Assembly (NCBI GenBank): GCA_032095175.1
Contig: DAMCZI010000018.1
Location: 1 to 64,000, forward strand
From: DAMCZI01 sp032095175
GTDB taxonomy: Bacteria; Bacillota; Clostridia; Clostridiales; Caloramatoraceae
Direction: 5' to 3'
Length of the DNA stretch: 64,000 bases
Every line of letters starts with the position of its first letter. Position 1 is the first letter of the stretch. The translations under genes and the position numbers were made by a program. The notes under the pieces were generated by a model. The model was not told the origin of the DNA. It saw only the letters and a program-made list of their open reading frames with translations, and ran no database searches. Shown here piece by piece: positions 1 through 7,988 of this stretch.

Positions 1-33
1 TTTGCGGGGGTTTTTAACTTCCGCTTTGCTTGA

Positions 34-219
34 TTTCTATTCTACCAAAAACATAAGATAAGAGTTACAGATGCTGAAGGTAAGATAGTAGAAGGTAGAG
101 TACTGTTTTTAGAGTTAGCTAAAGATGAGGAAGAAGATGATATGCTATATCTATTATTAGATAATGAAAAGCAATTTAGTATAGGTATAAGTTATATAGT
201 AGATATAGAAGAACTGTAA
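34..219 (+). pseudogene. C-terminal remnant of an unrecognised acidic protein
   Basis: An open frame of 61 codons ends with TAA at 217-219. It begins after an in-frame TGA at 31-33 and has no usable ATG/GTG/TTG with a ribosome binding site before the body of the protein. The translated part contains IRVTDAEGKIVEGRVL followed by a very acidic stretch (KDEEEDD), which reads like a small beta-rich domain, loosely reminiscent of an LSM-type fold. I do not recognise the family. It could be the tail of a gene interrupted by the stop, or a fragment left by rearrangement. Confidence 0.3.
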
Positions 220-228
220 TTATAAGTA

Positions 229-282
229 AAAACCTCACTTGAAAGTGATACGGAGAACCGTACCATAAGTAAGTGAGGTTTA
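229..282. repeat. Dispersed palindromic repeat, family R, copy 1
   Basis: Outer arms AACCTCACTT and AAGTGAGGTT are perfect inverted repeats. An inner hairpin TACGG-AGAA-CCGTA lies between them, followed by the family signature CCATAAGTAA. Related copies are at about 1547, 13010, 18280, 28210, 36850 and 56538. A half-like sequence (ACCGTATCATAA) occurs at 338-352 and again near 31206. Confidence 0.7.
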
Positions 283-439
283 TAGCCTTAGGTATTGATA
301 TAACTTGTTTAAGACTAGTTTTATTAGGCGAAATACCGTATCATAAGCAATGATGAATTAACAAAATATGTTATAATAAAAGAGAAAAATAATCTTTAAG
401 TGGCACACAAATGGTAATTTTCAGGAGGGGGATTGTGTT

Positions 440-1015
440 TTGAAGGAATACCTTTATCATGGCTCTGATTATTCTGGAATTACAGAATTGGAAGCACGTT
501 CTAAACTCCATAATACGGATAAAAAAGTAGTATATTTGACAGATAATATTCCGTATGCATTGTATTATATTTGGGATGAAGAACACAACGGCTATAGTGG
601 GAAACATGTTACAGGTTGGATTAAGAATGGAGTTGCATATTATGAAGAGCAATTTCCTGATCAATTAAAAAGTTTCTATAAAGGAGTTTCCGGCTATCTG
701 TATTGCATTTCCAAGAATTCTGATATTCAATCCGTTGAAAACAGGGAATGTCTGTATTATAGTTTGGAAAATACCGTTGTAGATAAAGTTGATTATATTC
801 TTGATGTATATGAAGAACTTTTGAAATATGAAGCATCAGGTAAGTTTAAGGTGTTACGATATAACGAACAATCAGAAAAGCGTCAAGACGAACTGATTGA
901 TTTGATTGCAACAGGTATTGTTAAGTCTGACTTTTTCAAGGACAATGAAGCCAAGGCACAGTTTATGAAAAAACATTTTGTTAAGGCATGGGAGAAGGCT
1001 ATTAAGCAGCAATAA
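440..1015 (+). CDS. Hypothetical protein, ADP-ribosyltransferase-like N-terminus
   Basis: The 191-residue soluble protein starts at a TTG preceded by a strong AGGAGGGGG site at 423-431. The N-terminal segment YLYHGSDYSGI followed by VVYLTDNIPYALYYIWD resembles the opening of ADP-ribosyltransferase-fold proteins (the H-G-S/T element, then a Y or S strand), as in KptA- and DUF-type ARTs. I cannot point to a convincing catalytic glutamate, so activity is not established. No membrane segments or signal peptide are seen. The gene stands alone between palindromic repeats, with no obvious operon partner. It is probably a conserved clostridial hypothetical protein; the ART link is inference. Confidence 0.7.
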   Translation: MKEYLYHGSDYSGITELEARSKLHNTDKKVVYLTDNIPYALYYIWDEEHNGYSGKHVTGWIKNGVAYYEEQFPDQLKSFYKGVSGYLYCISKNSDIQSVENRECLYYSLENTVVDKVDYILDVYEELLKYEASGKFKVLRYNEQSEKRQDELIDLIATGIVKSDFFKDNEAKAQFMKKHFVKAWEKAIKQQ

Positions 1016-1117
1016 ATTTCAGTTTTCTGTTGAGAGTATAAATTCCAATTCATATTATTGAAATAAAAATCTTTAAATAGAAAAAATTATATAGGTTTAT
1101 TTTTTATAAAAATTTGA

Positions 1118-1123
1118 TATAAT
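1118..1123 (+). promoter_or_regulatory. -10 box of the antitoxin-like RNA, copy A
   Basis: A perfect TATAAT (1118-1123) lies about 8 bases before the hairpin that begins the short plus-strand transcript. The -35 region (TTTATT near 1096) is weak. The same promoter is kept in the second locus at 27777-27782. Confidence 0.6.
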
Positions 1124-1130
1124 ATAAATA

Positions 1131-1256
1131 AGAAAAGCTTAGTGCGCTAACACTAAGCAATCCTTAGAACATTTATTTTGTTTTAGGGCTATTGGATAAA
1201 ATATTATATTGATTTAAGAGTTTAAAGCACTAATCATTGTCGGATGGGTGCTTTTT
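1131..1256 (+). ncRNA. Candidate antisense (antitoxin-like) RNA, copy A
   Basis: The predicted transcript is about 125 nt. It begins with hairpin GCTTAGTG-CGCTAA-CACTAAGC and ends in an intrinsic terminator (arms AAAGCAC at 1224-1230 and GTGCTTTTT at 1248-1256). The terminator lies inside the complement of the last codons of the minus-strand small gene at 1230-1391, so the two transcripts overlap tail to tail. The first hairpin, read on the other strand, is followed by TTTTCTTATTT and would end the minus-strand mRNA. This reciprocal convergent layout is the one known for clostridial type I toxin-antitoxin loci. The RNA is inferred and was not observed. Confidence 0.6.
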
Positions 1257-1391
1257 CTCTTTGCCATTAAGTTCTATATGAATACCAAGAAATTTAATCT
1301 TGATAATTAACTTAGAAATAAAAAGATTATGTTTTAAAACTAATCTAATAACATAGATTGTAGCAAAACTTTTTATCATTAATTCTAGCAT
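1230..1391 (-). CDS. Small hydrophobic protein, type I toxin-like, copy A
   Basis: The 53-residue frame starts at ATG 1391 with a strong GGGGGTGG site 7-8 bases upstream. The sequence opens MLELMIKSFATIYVIRLV, is hydrophobic over roughly residues 1-38 with scattered lysines, and ends in a charged tail KEKKHPSDND. A paralogue of identical length sits at 27892-28053 with about 75 percent identity by eye, which argues strongly that both are real genes. Size, hydrophobic body, charged tail, structured 5' leader and overlapping antisense RNA fit type I toxins. I know no name for this family, so toxicity is inference. Confidence 0.65.
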   Translation of the reverse strand: MLELMIKSFATIYVIRLVLKHNLFISKLIIKIKFLGIHIELNGKEKKHPSDND

Positions 1392-1496
1392 ATCCAATAC
1401 CACCCCCTAGCTATAGTGAAGTAGTTCACCAATAACCCAGGAGGATAAAACGTTCAAAACCTCCGTAGCCATCCACTACGGATTTCAGAATATTAC
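1392..1496 (-). promoter_or_regulatory. Structured 5' leader and promoter of small toxin-like gene A
   Basis: An extended -10 promoter (TGGTATAAT, TATAAT complement at 1503-1508) would start a leader of about 105 nt. It contains hairpins CCGTAG/CTACGG, GGAGG/CCTCC (1460-1464 with 1440-1444) and GTGAA/TTCAC just before the GGGGGTGG ribosome binding site. CCTCC could alternatively pair with the binding site itself. In the second locus the GGAGG/CCTCC stem is GGGGG/CCCCC, a compensated change that supports RNA structure. Confidence 0.6.
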
Positions 1497-1546
1497 TTTA
1501 GAATTATACCATAATTATGAAGAATATATACACAAGAATAAAATGG

Positions 1547-1600
1547 AAATCTCACTTGCTAATGATACGGAGAACCACATTACAAATAAATGAGGTTTGT
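1547..1600. repeat. Dispersed palindromic repeat, family R, copy 2
   Basis: The copy has AATCTCACTTG and AAATGAGGTTT arms around TACGGAGAACC, followed by a degenerate ACAAATAAAT. It begins immediately upstream of the promoter of toxin-like gene A. The second toxin-like locus has an R copy at the same place (28210). Confidence 0.65.
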
Positions 1601-1700
1601 AGCTTTAGGTTATTTTTTTATACTTTAAAATAGTAAGTGTAAAATTCAAAATGATATATCAGAAGTAGAACACGTAATGGAGACATAGCTTTAAAATAGA

Positions 1701-1872
1701 AAAATAAATAATGAAGATAGAGTTATAAAAGATCTTGCAAATAGTGTGTTATTAAAAATTTGGCGTGATTTACCAATGGGTGATGCTTAATAAGTTTATG
1801 GTCAAATGCATGAAAAAGTTATAAAATTAAATAAATACCGAAGATATTCTGCAGGAAATTTCCATTATATGC
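1701..1872 (+). pseudogene. Degenerate coding remnant
   Basis: The frame reads NEDRVIKDLANSVLLKIW and so on to two consecutive stops at 1788-1793. It then continues in the same frame (VYGQMHEKVIKLNKYRRY...) before another stop. There is no ribosome binding site at an ATG. It looks like an eroded gene, but I cannot name it. The rest of 1600-1900 shows no other feature. Confidence 0.25.
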
Positions 1873-1913
1873 AATTATATAATTAAATAACAAAAGAGAA
1901 AAAGGGTGAGGAT

Positions 1914-3668
1914 ATGAATTTTGATTTATGTTCAATTCAGGATACGGTTCAGAAATATGCAGAGATAATCTCACAGGTTTCTGGAGTTGATGTAGAGGTA
2001 GTGGATAAAAAATTATACCGTGTGGCCGGTACAGGGCTATATGCAGAGGATGTAAATCAGGACATGTCTTCAGAGGGATATGTTTACAGACATCTTTTAA
2101 GTACAGGAGAAACAAAGGTTATCTATAATCCTGGAAAGGATATACTGTGCTCTAACTGCCCAAACTGCAGTCATTGTCAGGAAACTATAGAAATTTCCAT
2201 GCCGATCAAGATTAATGAGGAAATCATAGGAATTATTGGGCTTGTGGGAAGTAGAAGTGACCAGAGGGATTTGATATTACAAAATGAAAAGCTTTACCTT
2301 GAGTTTATTAATCAGATAGCATATTTTATTGCGGCAAAAGCTTTGGAACAGAAGGAAAAAGAAAGTAATTTATCAATAATAGCTATATTGGATAGTGTAA
2401 TTGATTATATGGAACAAGGGGTAATGATACTTGGAAAAGGTAATATCATAACAAGGAGTAATGAAAGTGCCAAGAAGCAATTGGGCATATCCACGGTAAA
2501 AGGTAAAGCTGTAGAAATTATTTATACTGGTGATGAGCTAAATAATACCTCGGAATATAAGATGATAATAGATAATAAAGAGGTATTTATTATGGGAGAG
2601 GTATATCCATTTGAGCTGAGAAATGATCAGTATACCAGTATTATTATCTTTAAAAGTGTTAAAACCATACATTCAGATTTATACCAAATGATGGCAGCTC
2701 ATAAAACTGTTGATGTAAAGAATATTATAGGCAGCAGTGAGGAGACAAAAAAGCTAAAAAGAAATATAAGTAAAGTGGCTGGTTCAAATTCAACAGTGCT
2801 GATTACAGGGGAAAGTGGAACTGGCAAGGAAATGGTGGCTACAGCAATATGGAGAGAAAGTGAGAGAAAGAATCAGAAATTTGTAGCTGTTAACTGTGCT
2901 GCTATACCTGAACTGTTACTGGAAAGTGAGCTTTTTGGTTATGTTAAGGGTGCCTTCAGTGGAGCAGATCCAAAGGGAAGAATAGGAAAATTTGAGCTTG
3001 CCAATAAAGGAATAATATTCTTAGACGAAATAGGAGATATGCCCATTTATCTTCAGGCAAAGCTGCTAAGGGTGCTTCAAGAAAGAACAATTACCCGTAT
3101 TGGGTCTAATCAGGTTATACCTATAGATGTTCGAGTTATTGCAGCTACTAATAAAAATCTAAAGGCTATGATTGAAACAAAAAAGTTTCGAGAGGACTTG
3201 TATTATAGGCTAAATGTAATACCTCTTAATATTAAGCCCCTTAGAGAAAGAAGAGAGGATATAGAAGAACTTACACATTACTTTATAAAAAGATATATCC
3301 GTTTGCTTAATAGGTCATATAGCTATATAGAAAGAAGTACAATTGATATTTTAAAGAACCATATGTGGAAAGGAAATGTAAGAGAATTGGAAAACACTGT
3401 GGAATTCATGATTAACATGATGGAGAGCAATGGAGTCTTAAATGATAAAACTCTTCCAATGGATTTTTTTGATGATGTCCCTGAAGAGGCTGTAATTTGT
3501 AATAATCCTAGTACTATAACGCCTATTAAGGAACTAGAGCTTAGGGAGATAAAAAAAGCTTTAAGTATTTTTGGAGATACAACTGAAGGAAAAAGAATGG
3601 CAGCAACTAGCCTAGGTATTAGCTTAACAACATTTTACAGAAGGTTGGAGGAATTGATAAATAAATAG
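1914..3668 (+). CDS. Sigma-54-dependent transcriptional activator (sensor-PAS-AAA+-Fis HTH)
   Basis: The 584-residue enhancer-binding protein has an N-terminal sensor region with a cysteine cluster CSNCPNCSHC near residues 79-88, possibly metal or redox sensing. A PAS-like segment lies around residues 150-255. The AAA+ domain has Walker A GESGTGKE near residue 299, the sigma-54 contact loop as GAFSGA near 346 (Ser replaces the usual Thr) and Walker B IIFLDEIGDMP near 367. The C-terminal Fis-type helix-turn-helix ends TTFYRRLEELINK. It is followed by its own hairpin terminator and then by a perfect sigma-54 promoter at 3929. It therefore almost certainly activates the dpaL-ygeY-symporter-deacylase-ridA operon. 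The inducing ligand cannot be read from the sequence. Confidence 0.9.
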   Translation: MNFDLCSIQDTVQKYAEIISQVSGVDVEVVDKKLYRVAGTGLYAEDVNQDMSSEGYVYRHLLSTGETKVIYNPGKDILCSNCPNCSHCQETIEISMPIKINEEIIGIIGLVGSRSDQRDLILQNEKLYLEFINQIAYFIAAKALEQKEKESNLSIIAILDSVIDYMEQGVMILGKGNIITRSNESAKKQLGISTVKGKAVEIIYTGDELNNTSEYKMIIDNKEVFIMGEVYPFELRNDQYTSIIIFKSVKTIHSDLYQMMAAHKTVDVKNIIGSSEETKKLKRNISKVAGSNSTVLITGESGTGKEMVATAIWRESERKNQKFVAVNCAAIPELLLESELFGYVKGAFSGADPKGRIGKFELANKGIIFLDEIGDMPIYLQAKLLRVLQERTITRIGSNQVIPIDVRVIAATNKNLKAMIETKKFREDLYYRLNVIPLNIKPLRERREDIEELTHYFIKRYIRLLNRSYSYIERSTIDILKNHMWKGNVRELENTVEFMINMMESNGVLNDKTLPMDFFDDVPEEAVICNNPSTITPIKELELREIKKALSIFGDTTEGKRMAATSLGISLTTFYRRLEELINK

Positions 3669-3678
3669 GATATCTGTT

Positions 3679-3727
3679 TCGCATAAATAATTTTACATTT
3701 TTAAAATTATTTATGCGAAATATTTTT
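3679..3727 (+). terminator. Intrinsic terminator of the sigma-54 activator gene
   Basis: An 18-bp perfect stem, TTTCGCATAAATAATTTT and its complement, is followed by ATATTTTTC. Its arm TTTCGCATAAAT also occurs in the two-hairpin elements at 49066 and 57711. Confidence 0.8.
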
Positions 3728-3928
3728 CTAAATTTATACAACACAATGAATATATTAATGTGAAAGCTTTATCTAGACACATATAGTTCGAAAATTCACA
3801 AAATGAAAATTCAATTTTAAAAATGAAAAAACAATTAAAGTAAAATGGACCATTAAATAGAATGCAATTTCAGTAATAATCAAGATGTTTATTAGTTTAA
3901 CCTGTAAACGTCTTTTTTTTTAGAATTT

Positions 3929-3944
3929 TGGCACAATAATTGCA
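3929..3944 (+). promoter_or_regulatory. Sigma-54 (-24/-12) promoter
   Basis: TGGCAC-N5-TTGCA matches the sigma-54 consensus perfectly. It lies 70 bases before the dpaL start and directly downstream of a sigma-54 activator gene. AT-rich imperfect dyads at 3785-3835 (AAAATTCA/TGAAAATTCAATTTT) are candidate activator sites. Confidence 0.9.
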
Positions 3945-4013
3945 AAATAATAAAGTGAAGATTAAAAAGAGTTAATTTTATAAATTGATAAACGATTGAA
4001 GGAGGATGGAGTA

Positions 4014-5234
4014 ATGAAGGAAGCCTTTAAGATGGTACAACTTGAACGCAAAAAAGGACAGAAATATCCTTTGGGTTTTCTTAACATTGATACAGCTAAG
4101 GAGGTGAAGAGCTTCCATGAAAGCTTTCCAGTTTATAATGAAACACCTTTAAGAGATATGAAGAATTTAGCTAAGGAATTAGGTTTAGGAGCTGTATATG
4201 TAAAGGATGAATCCTATAGATTTGGATTAAATGCTTTTAAGGTTTTGGGTGGAAGCTTTGCATTAGGAAATTATATGGCTAAGAGACTTGGCAGCAGTAT
4301 ATCAGAAATGCCATATGATAAATTGATATCTGAAGAGGTTAGAAAAGAACTTGGTGATATTGTTTTTGTTACTGCTACGGATGGTAATCATGGAAGAGGA
4401 GTAGCTTGGACAGCAAAACAGCTTAAGCAGCACTCTGTAGTATATATGCCAAAGGGCAGTGCTAAGGAAAGATTGGATAACATTATTGCAGAGGGAGCGG
4501 AAGCTTCAATAACTGATTTAAACTATGATGAAGCAGTGCGCTTAGCAAATGGCATGGCAGAGAAAAAGGGCTGGGTTATGGTTCAGGATACAGCTTGGGA
4601 AGGCTATGAAGATATTCCAACATGGATTATGCAAGGTTATAGCACAATGGGCTATGAGGCTTATGAACAGTTAAAAAGACTTGGAAATGAAAAGCCAACA
4701 CACATATTCCTTCAAGCAGGGGTAGGTTCCATGGCTGGTGCTATCACAGGTCTATTCTCAGCTATTTATGGAGAAGACAGACCTATTATAACCATTGTAG
4801 AGCCTAATAAAGCTGATTGTATTTACAGAACAGCAGAAGCAAATGATGAAAACCTGCATTTTGTAACAGGTGATATGGACACTATAATGGCAGGTCTTGC
4901 CTGTGGTGAACCATGCACCATAGGTTGGAACGTTCTTAAGGATTATGCAGATAATTTTATATCCTGTCCAGATTATACAGCTGCAGAAGGTATGAGAATC
5001 TTAGGAAATCCACCTAAGGGAGATGAAAGGGTTATTTCAGGTGAAAGCGGTGCTGCTACATTAGGCTGCGTAGCTGAAATAATGACCAACAATAATTTAT
5101 CCTGGATGAGGGAAAAGCTTAAGCTTGATGAAAGCTCAAGGGTGCTATTTATTAGTACTGAAGGAGATACAGATAAAGAAAATTATAGGGATATTGTTTG
5201 GAATGGAAAATATCCAAGCTATGATAAAAAATAA
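4014..5234 (+). CDS. dpaL: Diaminopropionate ammonia-lyase (YgeX/DpaL)
   Basis: This PLP enzyme of 406 residues converts D- or L-2,3-diaminopropionate to pyruvate and two ammonia. The PLP lysine lies in RFGLNAFKVLGGSFA. The acidic residues known from the E. coli enzyme appear in TATDGNHGRG and VQDTAWEGYEDIP. The ATG at 4014 is chosen because AAGGAGG at 3999-4005 lies 8 bases before it; an upstream TTG at 3996 would put that site inside the gene. It is first gene of the sigma-54 operon and 18 bases from ygeY. The aminoacrylate intermediate of this reaction is the kind of compound RidA, the last gene, removes. Confidence 0.93.
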   Translation: MKEAFKMVQLERKKGQKYPLGFLNIDTAKEVKSFHESFPVYNETPLRDMKNLAKELGLGAVYVKDESYRFGLNAFKVLGGSFALGNYMAKRLGSSISEMPYDKLISEEVRKELGDIVFVTATDGNHGRGVAWTAKQLKQHSVVYMPKGSAKERLDNIIAEGAEASITDLNYDEAVRLANGMAEKKGWVMVQDTAWEGYEDIPTWIMQGYSTMGYEAYEQLKRLGNEKPTHIFLQAGVGSMAGAITGLFSAIYGEDRPIITIVEPNKADCIYRTAEANDENLHFVTGDMDTIMAGLACGEPCTIGWNVLKDYADNFISCPDYTAAEGMRILGNPPKGDERVISGESGAATLGCVAEIMTNNNLSWMREKLKLDESSRVLFISTEGDTDKENYRDIVWNGKYPSYDKK

Positions 5235-5252
5235 GTATTAAGGGGTGGCAAA

Positions 5253-6437
5253 ATGCTTAGTAAGGAAAGAGAAGAAAAGGTTATAGGTTTATGTCAAAAG
5301 CTTATTAGAGCTAGGAGTTATTCAGGAGAAGAAGACAATGCTGCTAATGAGTTGAAAACAAAATTCAAGGATTTTGGATTTGATGATGTAGTTGTAGATG
5401 GATATGGTAATGTCATAGGCCATATAAAGGGAAACAGACCAGGTAAAAAAATACTTTTCGATGGTCATATAGATACTGTACCAGTAACAAATCCTGACGA
5501 ATGGGATTACCCACCATTTGAAGCAGAAATCCATGACGGAAAGATATATGGAAGAGGTACTTCAGACATGAAGGGGGCAGTAGCTGCAATGGTTTGTGCT
5601 GCAGCAAATTTTGCAGAGGATTGCAATAGAGATTTTGCAGGAGATATATATGTAGCAGGAGTAGTTCATGAGGAATGCTTTGAGGGTGTTGCTGCAAGAG
5701 CTATAAGTGAAAGAGTAAAACCTGACTATGTAGTTATAGGGGAAGCTTCACAGCTTAATATTAAAATTGGACAAAGAGGTAGAGGAGAAATAGTAGTTGA
5801 AACCTTTGGAAAGCCTTGCCACTCAGCAAATCCAGAAAAGGGAATAAATGCTGTTTACAAGATGGCACAGGTAATCGAAGCTATTAGAACATTAAAGCCT
5901 ACTCATCATGATGTATTAGGTGATGGTATATTAGAGCTTACAGATATTAAGTCAGCACCTTATCCAGGAGCTTCTGTTGTACCAGAGTACTGCAAGGCTA
6001 CCTACGATAGAAGGCTTTTAGTAGGAGAAACAAAGGAAAGTGTATTAGAGCCTATAACAGAGCTTCTAGAAAACATGATGAAAAATGATCCTCAGCTTAA
6101 GGTTAAGGCTTCCTATTCTGTAGGAAAAGAAATGTGCTATACAGGAAATGAAATTGAAGGAGAGAGATTCTTCCCTGGTTGGTTATATGGTGAAAATGAA
6201 GAATTTGTTCAGGATGTTTATAAGGAAATGAAAGCTATAGGCTTTAATCCATCCATTACACAATACAATTTCTGTACAAATGGAAGTCACTATGCAGGAG
6301 AGGCTAATATTAAGACTATTGGTATAGGACCTTCAAAGGAAAACCTTGCACATACAATAAACGAACACATTGAAATTGAACAATTAACTTCAGTTACTCA
6401 GTGTTACTATGGGGTTATAAAAGCATTACTTAAATAA
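5253..6437 (+). CDS. ygeY: YgeY-family M20 metallohydrolase
   Basis: The 394-residue ArgE/DapE-type zinc hydrolase has the metal site elements FDGHIDTVP, GRGTSDMKGAVAAM, the catalytic HEECFEG and IGEASQL, with a dimerisation domain in the middle. The YgeY branch is often encoded beside YgeX and with selenium-dependent purine-type hydroxylase genes in other bacteria. Here it follows dpaL after 18 bases with binding site GGGGTGG. A role in removing an acyl or carbamoyl group from diaminopropionate or a related amino acid is inference. It is full length for the family and intact. Confidence 0.9.
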   Translation: MLSKEREEKVIGLCQKLIRARSYSGEEDNAANELKTKFKDFGFDDVVVDGYGNVIGHIKGNRPGKKILFDGHIDTVPVTNPDEWDYPPFEAEIHDGKIYGRGTSDMKGAVAAMVCAAANFAEDCNRDFAGDIYVAGVVHEECFEGVAARAISERVKPDYVVIGEASQLNIKIGQRGRGEIVVETFGKPCHSANPEKGINAVYKMAQVIEAIRTLKPTHHDVLGDGILELTDIKSAPYPGASVVPEYCKATYDRRLLVGETKESVLEPITELLENMMKNDPQLKVKASYSVGKEMCYTGNEIEGERFFPGWLYGENEEFVQDVYKEMKAIGFNPSITQYNFCTNGSHYAGEANIKTIGIGPSKENLAHTINEHIEIEQLTSVTQCYYGVIKALLK

Positions 6438-6460
6438 AAAAATAAAGAGGGGGAATTAAT

Positions 6461-7933
6461 ATGAACAGTACACAAACTACGGCATTAGTAATAATTCTGT
6501 TATACATGGCAGCAACCGTTGTCATTGGGCTTGTTGTGTCAAAACGCAAAAAGAGTAAGGCAGAAAAGCAGAGTAATGATGATTTCCTTATGGCAAGCAA
6601 GTCCTTAGGACCTATTGTGCTTGCAGGTACACTTTTCGCAGCTAATACAGGTGGTGCCAGCACAACTGGAATTGCAACCAATGTACTTAAATATGGATTA
6701 TCCGCATCTTGGTATGTTATTGCGGCAGGTATAGGTTTTATTTTAGTTTCATTTATTGCTCCTTATTTTAGAAGATCACAGGCTAGTACTGTTCCAGAAA
6801 TAATAAATAAAAGATATGGGAAAGGGTCACATATTGTTACAGCAATTACATCCATTGCAGCATTATTTATGGCTACAGGGGCTCAGATAATTGCTACTGC
6901 TTCTATAATAAATGTTGTTACTGGATTTGATTTTAAGGTGGCAGCTATAATTACTACCATAGTTGTTATACTATACACGATGATAGGAGGATTTGCATCT
7001 GTAACAGCTACAAACATAATGCATGTTCTATTCATAACAGTTGGAATGACTATCGCTATGTTTATAGTTGTTAACAACAGCGCTGTTGGTGGCTTTTCAG
7101 GATTATTTGCAAAGGCAAAGGCAGTAACAGATGCATCAGGAAGTAATCTTGACCTTCTTAGCATGACTAAAGTTGGAATTCCAACAATAATAGGATATAT
7201 TGCTATGTACTTCATGACATTCCCAACAGGTCAGGAAATTGTACAAACATATTGCTCCGCAAAGGATGGAAAGTCAGCTAAGGTTGGATCTATTATTGCT
7301 GGTACACTATCTGCTGTTTATGCAATTGTTCCAGCTATAATAGGTCTTGTAGGATATGTATGCATCAATGGATATGCAGCAGCAGGTCCACAAAAAAATG
7401 CTTTAGCACAAACAACAATAACCTTTGCTCCTGCTGTTGTTGCAGGAATAGTACTTGCAGCTGTTGTAGCAGCAACTATGAGTAGTGCTTCTGGTAATAT
7501 GATCGGTACAGCTACAATGTTTACAAATGATATCTTTAGACCTTATATGAATAAAGGTGTTAAAGATGATAAAAAAGAAGTTTTGATTTCACGATTGACA
7601 ATGCTGTTAGTTGGTGCTGTAGGACTAATAATTGCTATAACAGCTTCAAATATAATAAGTGTTATGATGGGAGCATTTGCTCTAAGAAGTGCAGGACCTT
7701 TCGCAGCCTTTATATGTGGAATTTTCTACAAAAAGGTTACAAAGAGAGCAGGTTTTATGTCAATTGTTTCAGGTACTATAGTAGCTGCTATATGGATTTA
7801 TGTGCTTGATACACCTTGGGGGCTTAATTCAATGGTTCCTGGTGGTATAGTAGCCTTTGTAGTAATATTCCTAGTATCAATAATAGACAGAAAAATGGGT
7901 ATTAAGCCTGCGCCGGAAATTAAATTTGAATAG
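6461..7933 (+). CDS. Sodium:solute symporter (SSS family)
   Basis: The 490-residue polytopic membrane protein has about 13 hydrophobic segments. The N-terminal helix is ALVIILLYMAATVVIGLVV, followed by the family's LAGTLFAANTGGASTTGIA region and FMTFPTGQEIVQ in the middle. The family couples sodium or proton entry to uptake of small organic solutes. Its place between the YgeY hydrolase and the acyl-amino-acid deacylase suggests that it imports the operon's substrate, such as an N-acylated or D-amino acid. The binding site GAGGGGG lies 8 bases before the ATG. The precise substrate is not deducible. Confidence 0.88.
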   Translation: MNSTQTTALVIILLYMAATVVIGLVVSKRKKSKAEKQSNDDFLMASKSLGPIVLAGTLFAANTGGASTTGIATNVLKYGLSASWYVIAAGIGFILVSFIAPYFRRSQASTVPEIINKRYGKGSHIVTAITSIAALFMATGAQIIATASIINVVTGFDFKVAAIITTIVVILYTMIGGFASVTATNIMHVLFITVGMTIAMFIVVNNSAVGGFSGLFAKAKAVTDASGSNLDLLSMTKVGIPTIIGYIAMYFMTFPTGQEIVQTYCSAKDGKSAKVGSIIAGTLSAVYAIVPAIIGLVGYVCINGYAAAGPQKNALAQTTITFAPAVVAGIVLAAVVAATMSSASGNMIGTATMFTNDIFRPYMNKGVKDDKKEVLISRLTMLLVGAVGLIIAITASNIISVMMGAFALRSAGPFAAFICGIFYKKVTKRAGFMSIVSGTIVAAIWIYVLDTPWGLNSMVPGGIVAFVVIFLVSIIDRKMGIKPAPEIKFE

Positions 7934-7988
7934 TATTCAATAGAAAGCATGGAGTATTTTACAAAAATGTTTGTGAGGTGTAGATACT

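Noticed and set aside
371..836. Minus-strand frames across the first hypothetical gene
   Set aside because: They overlap a plus-strand gene with better start signals and show no recognisable domain.
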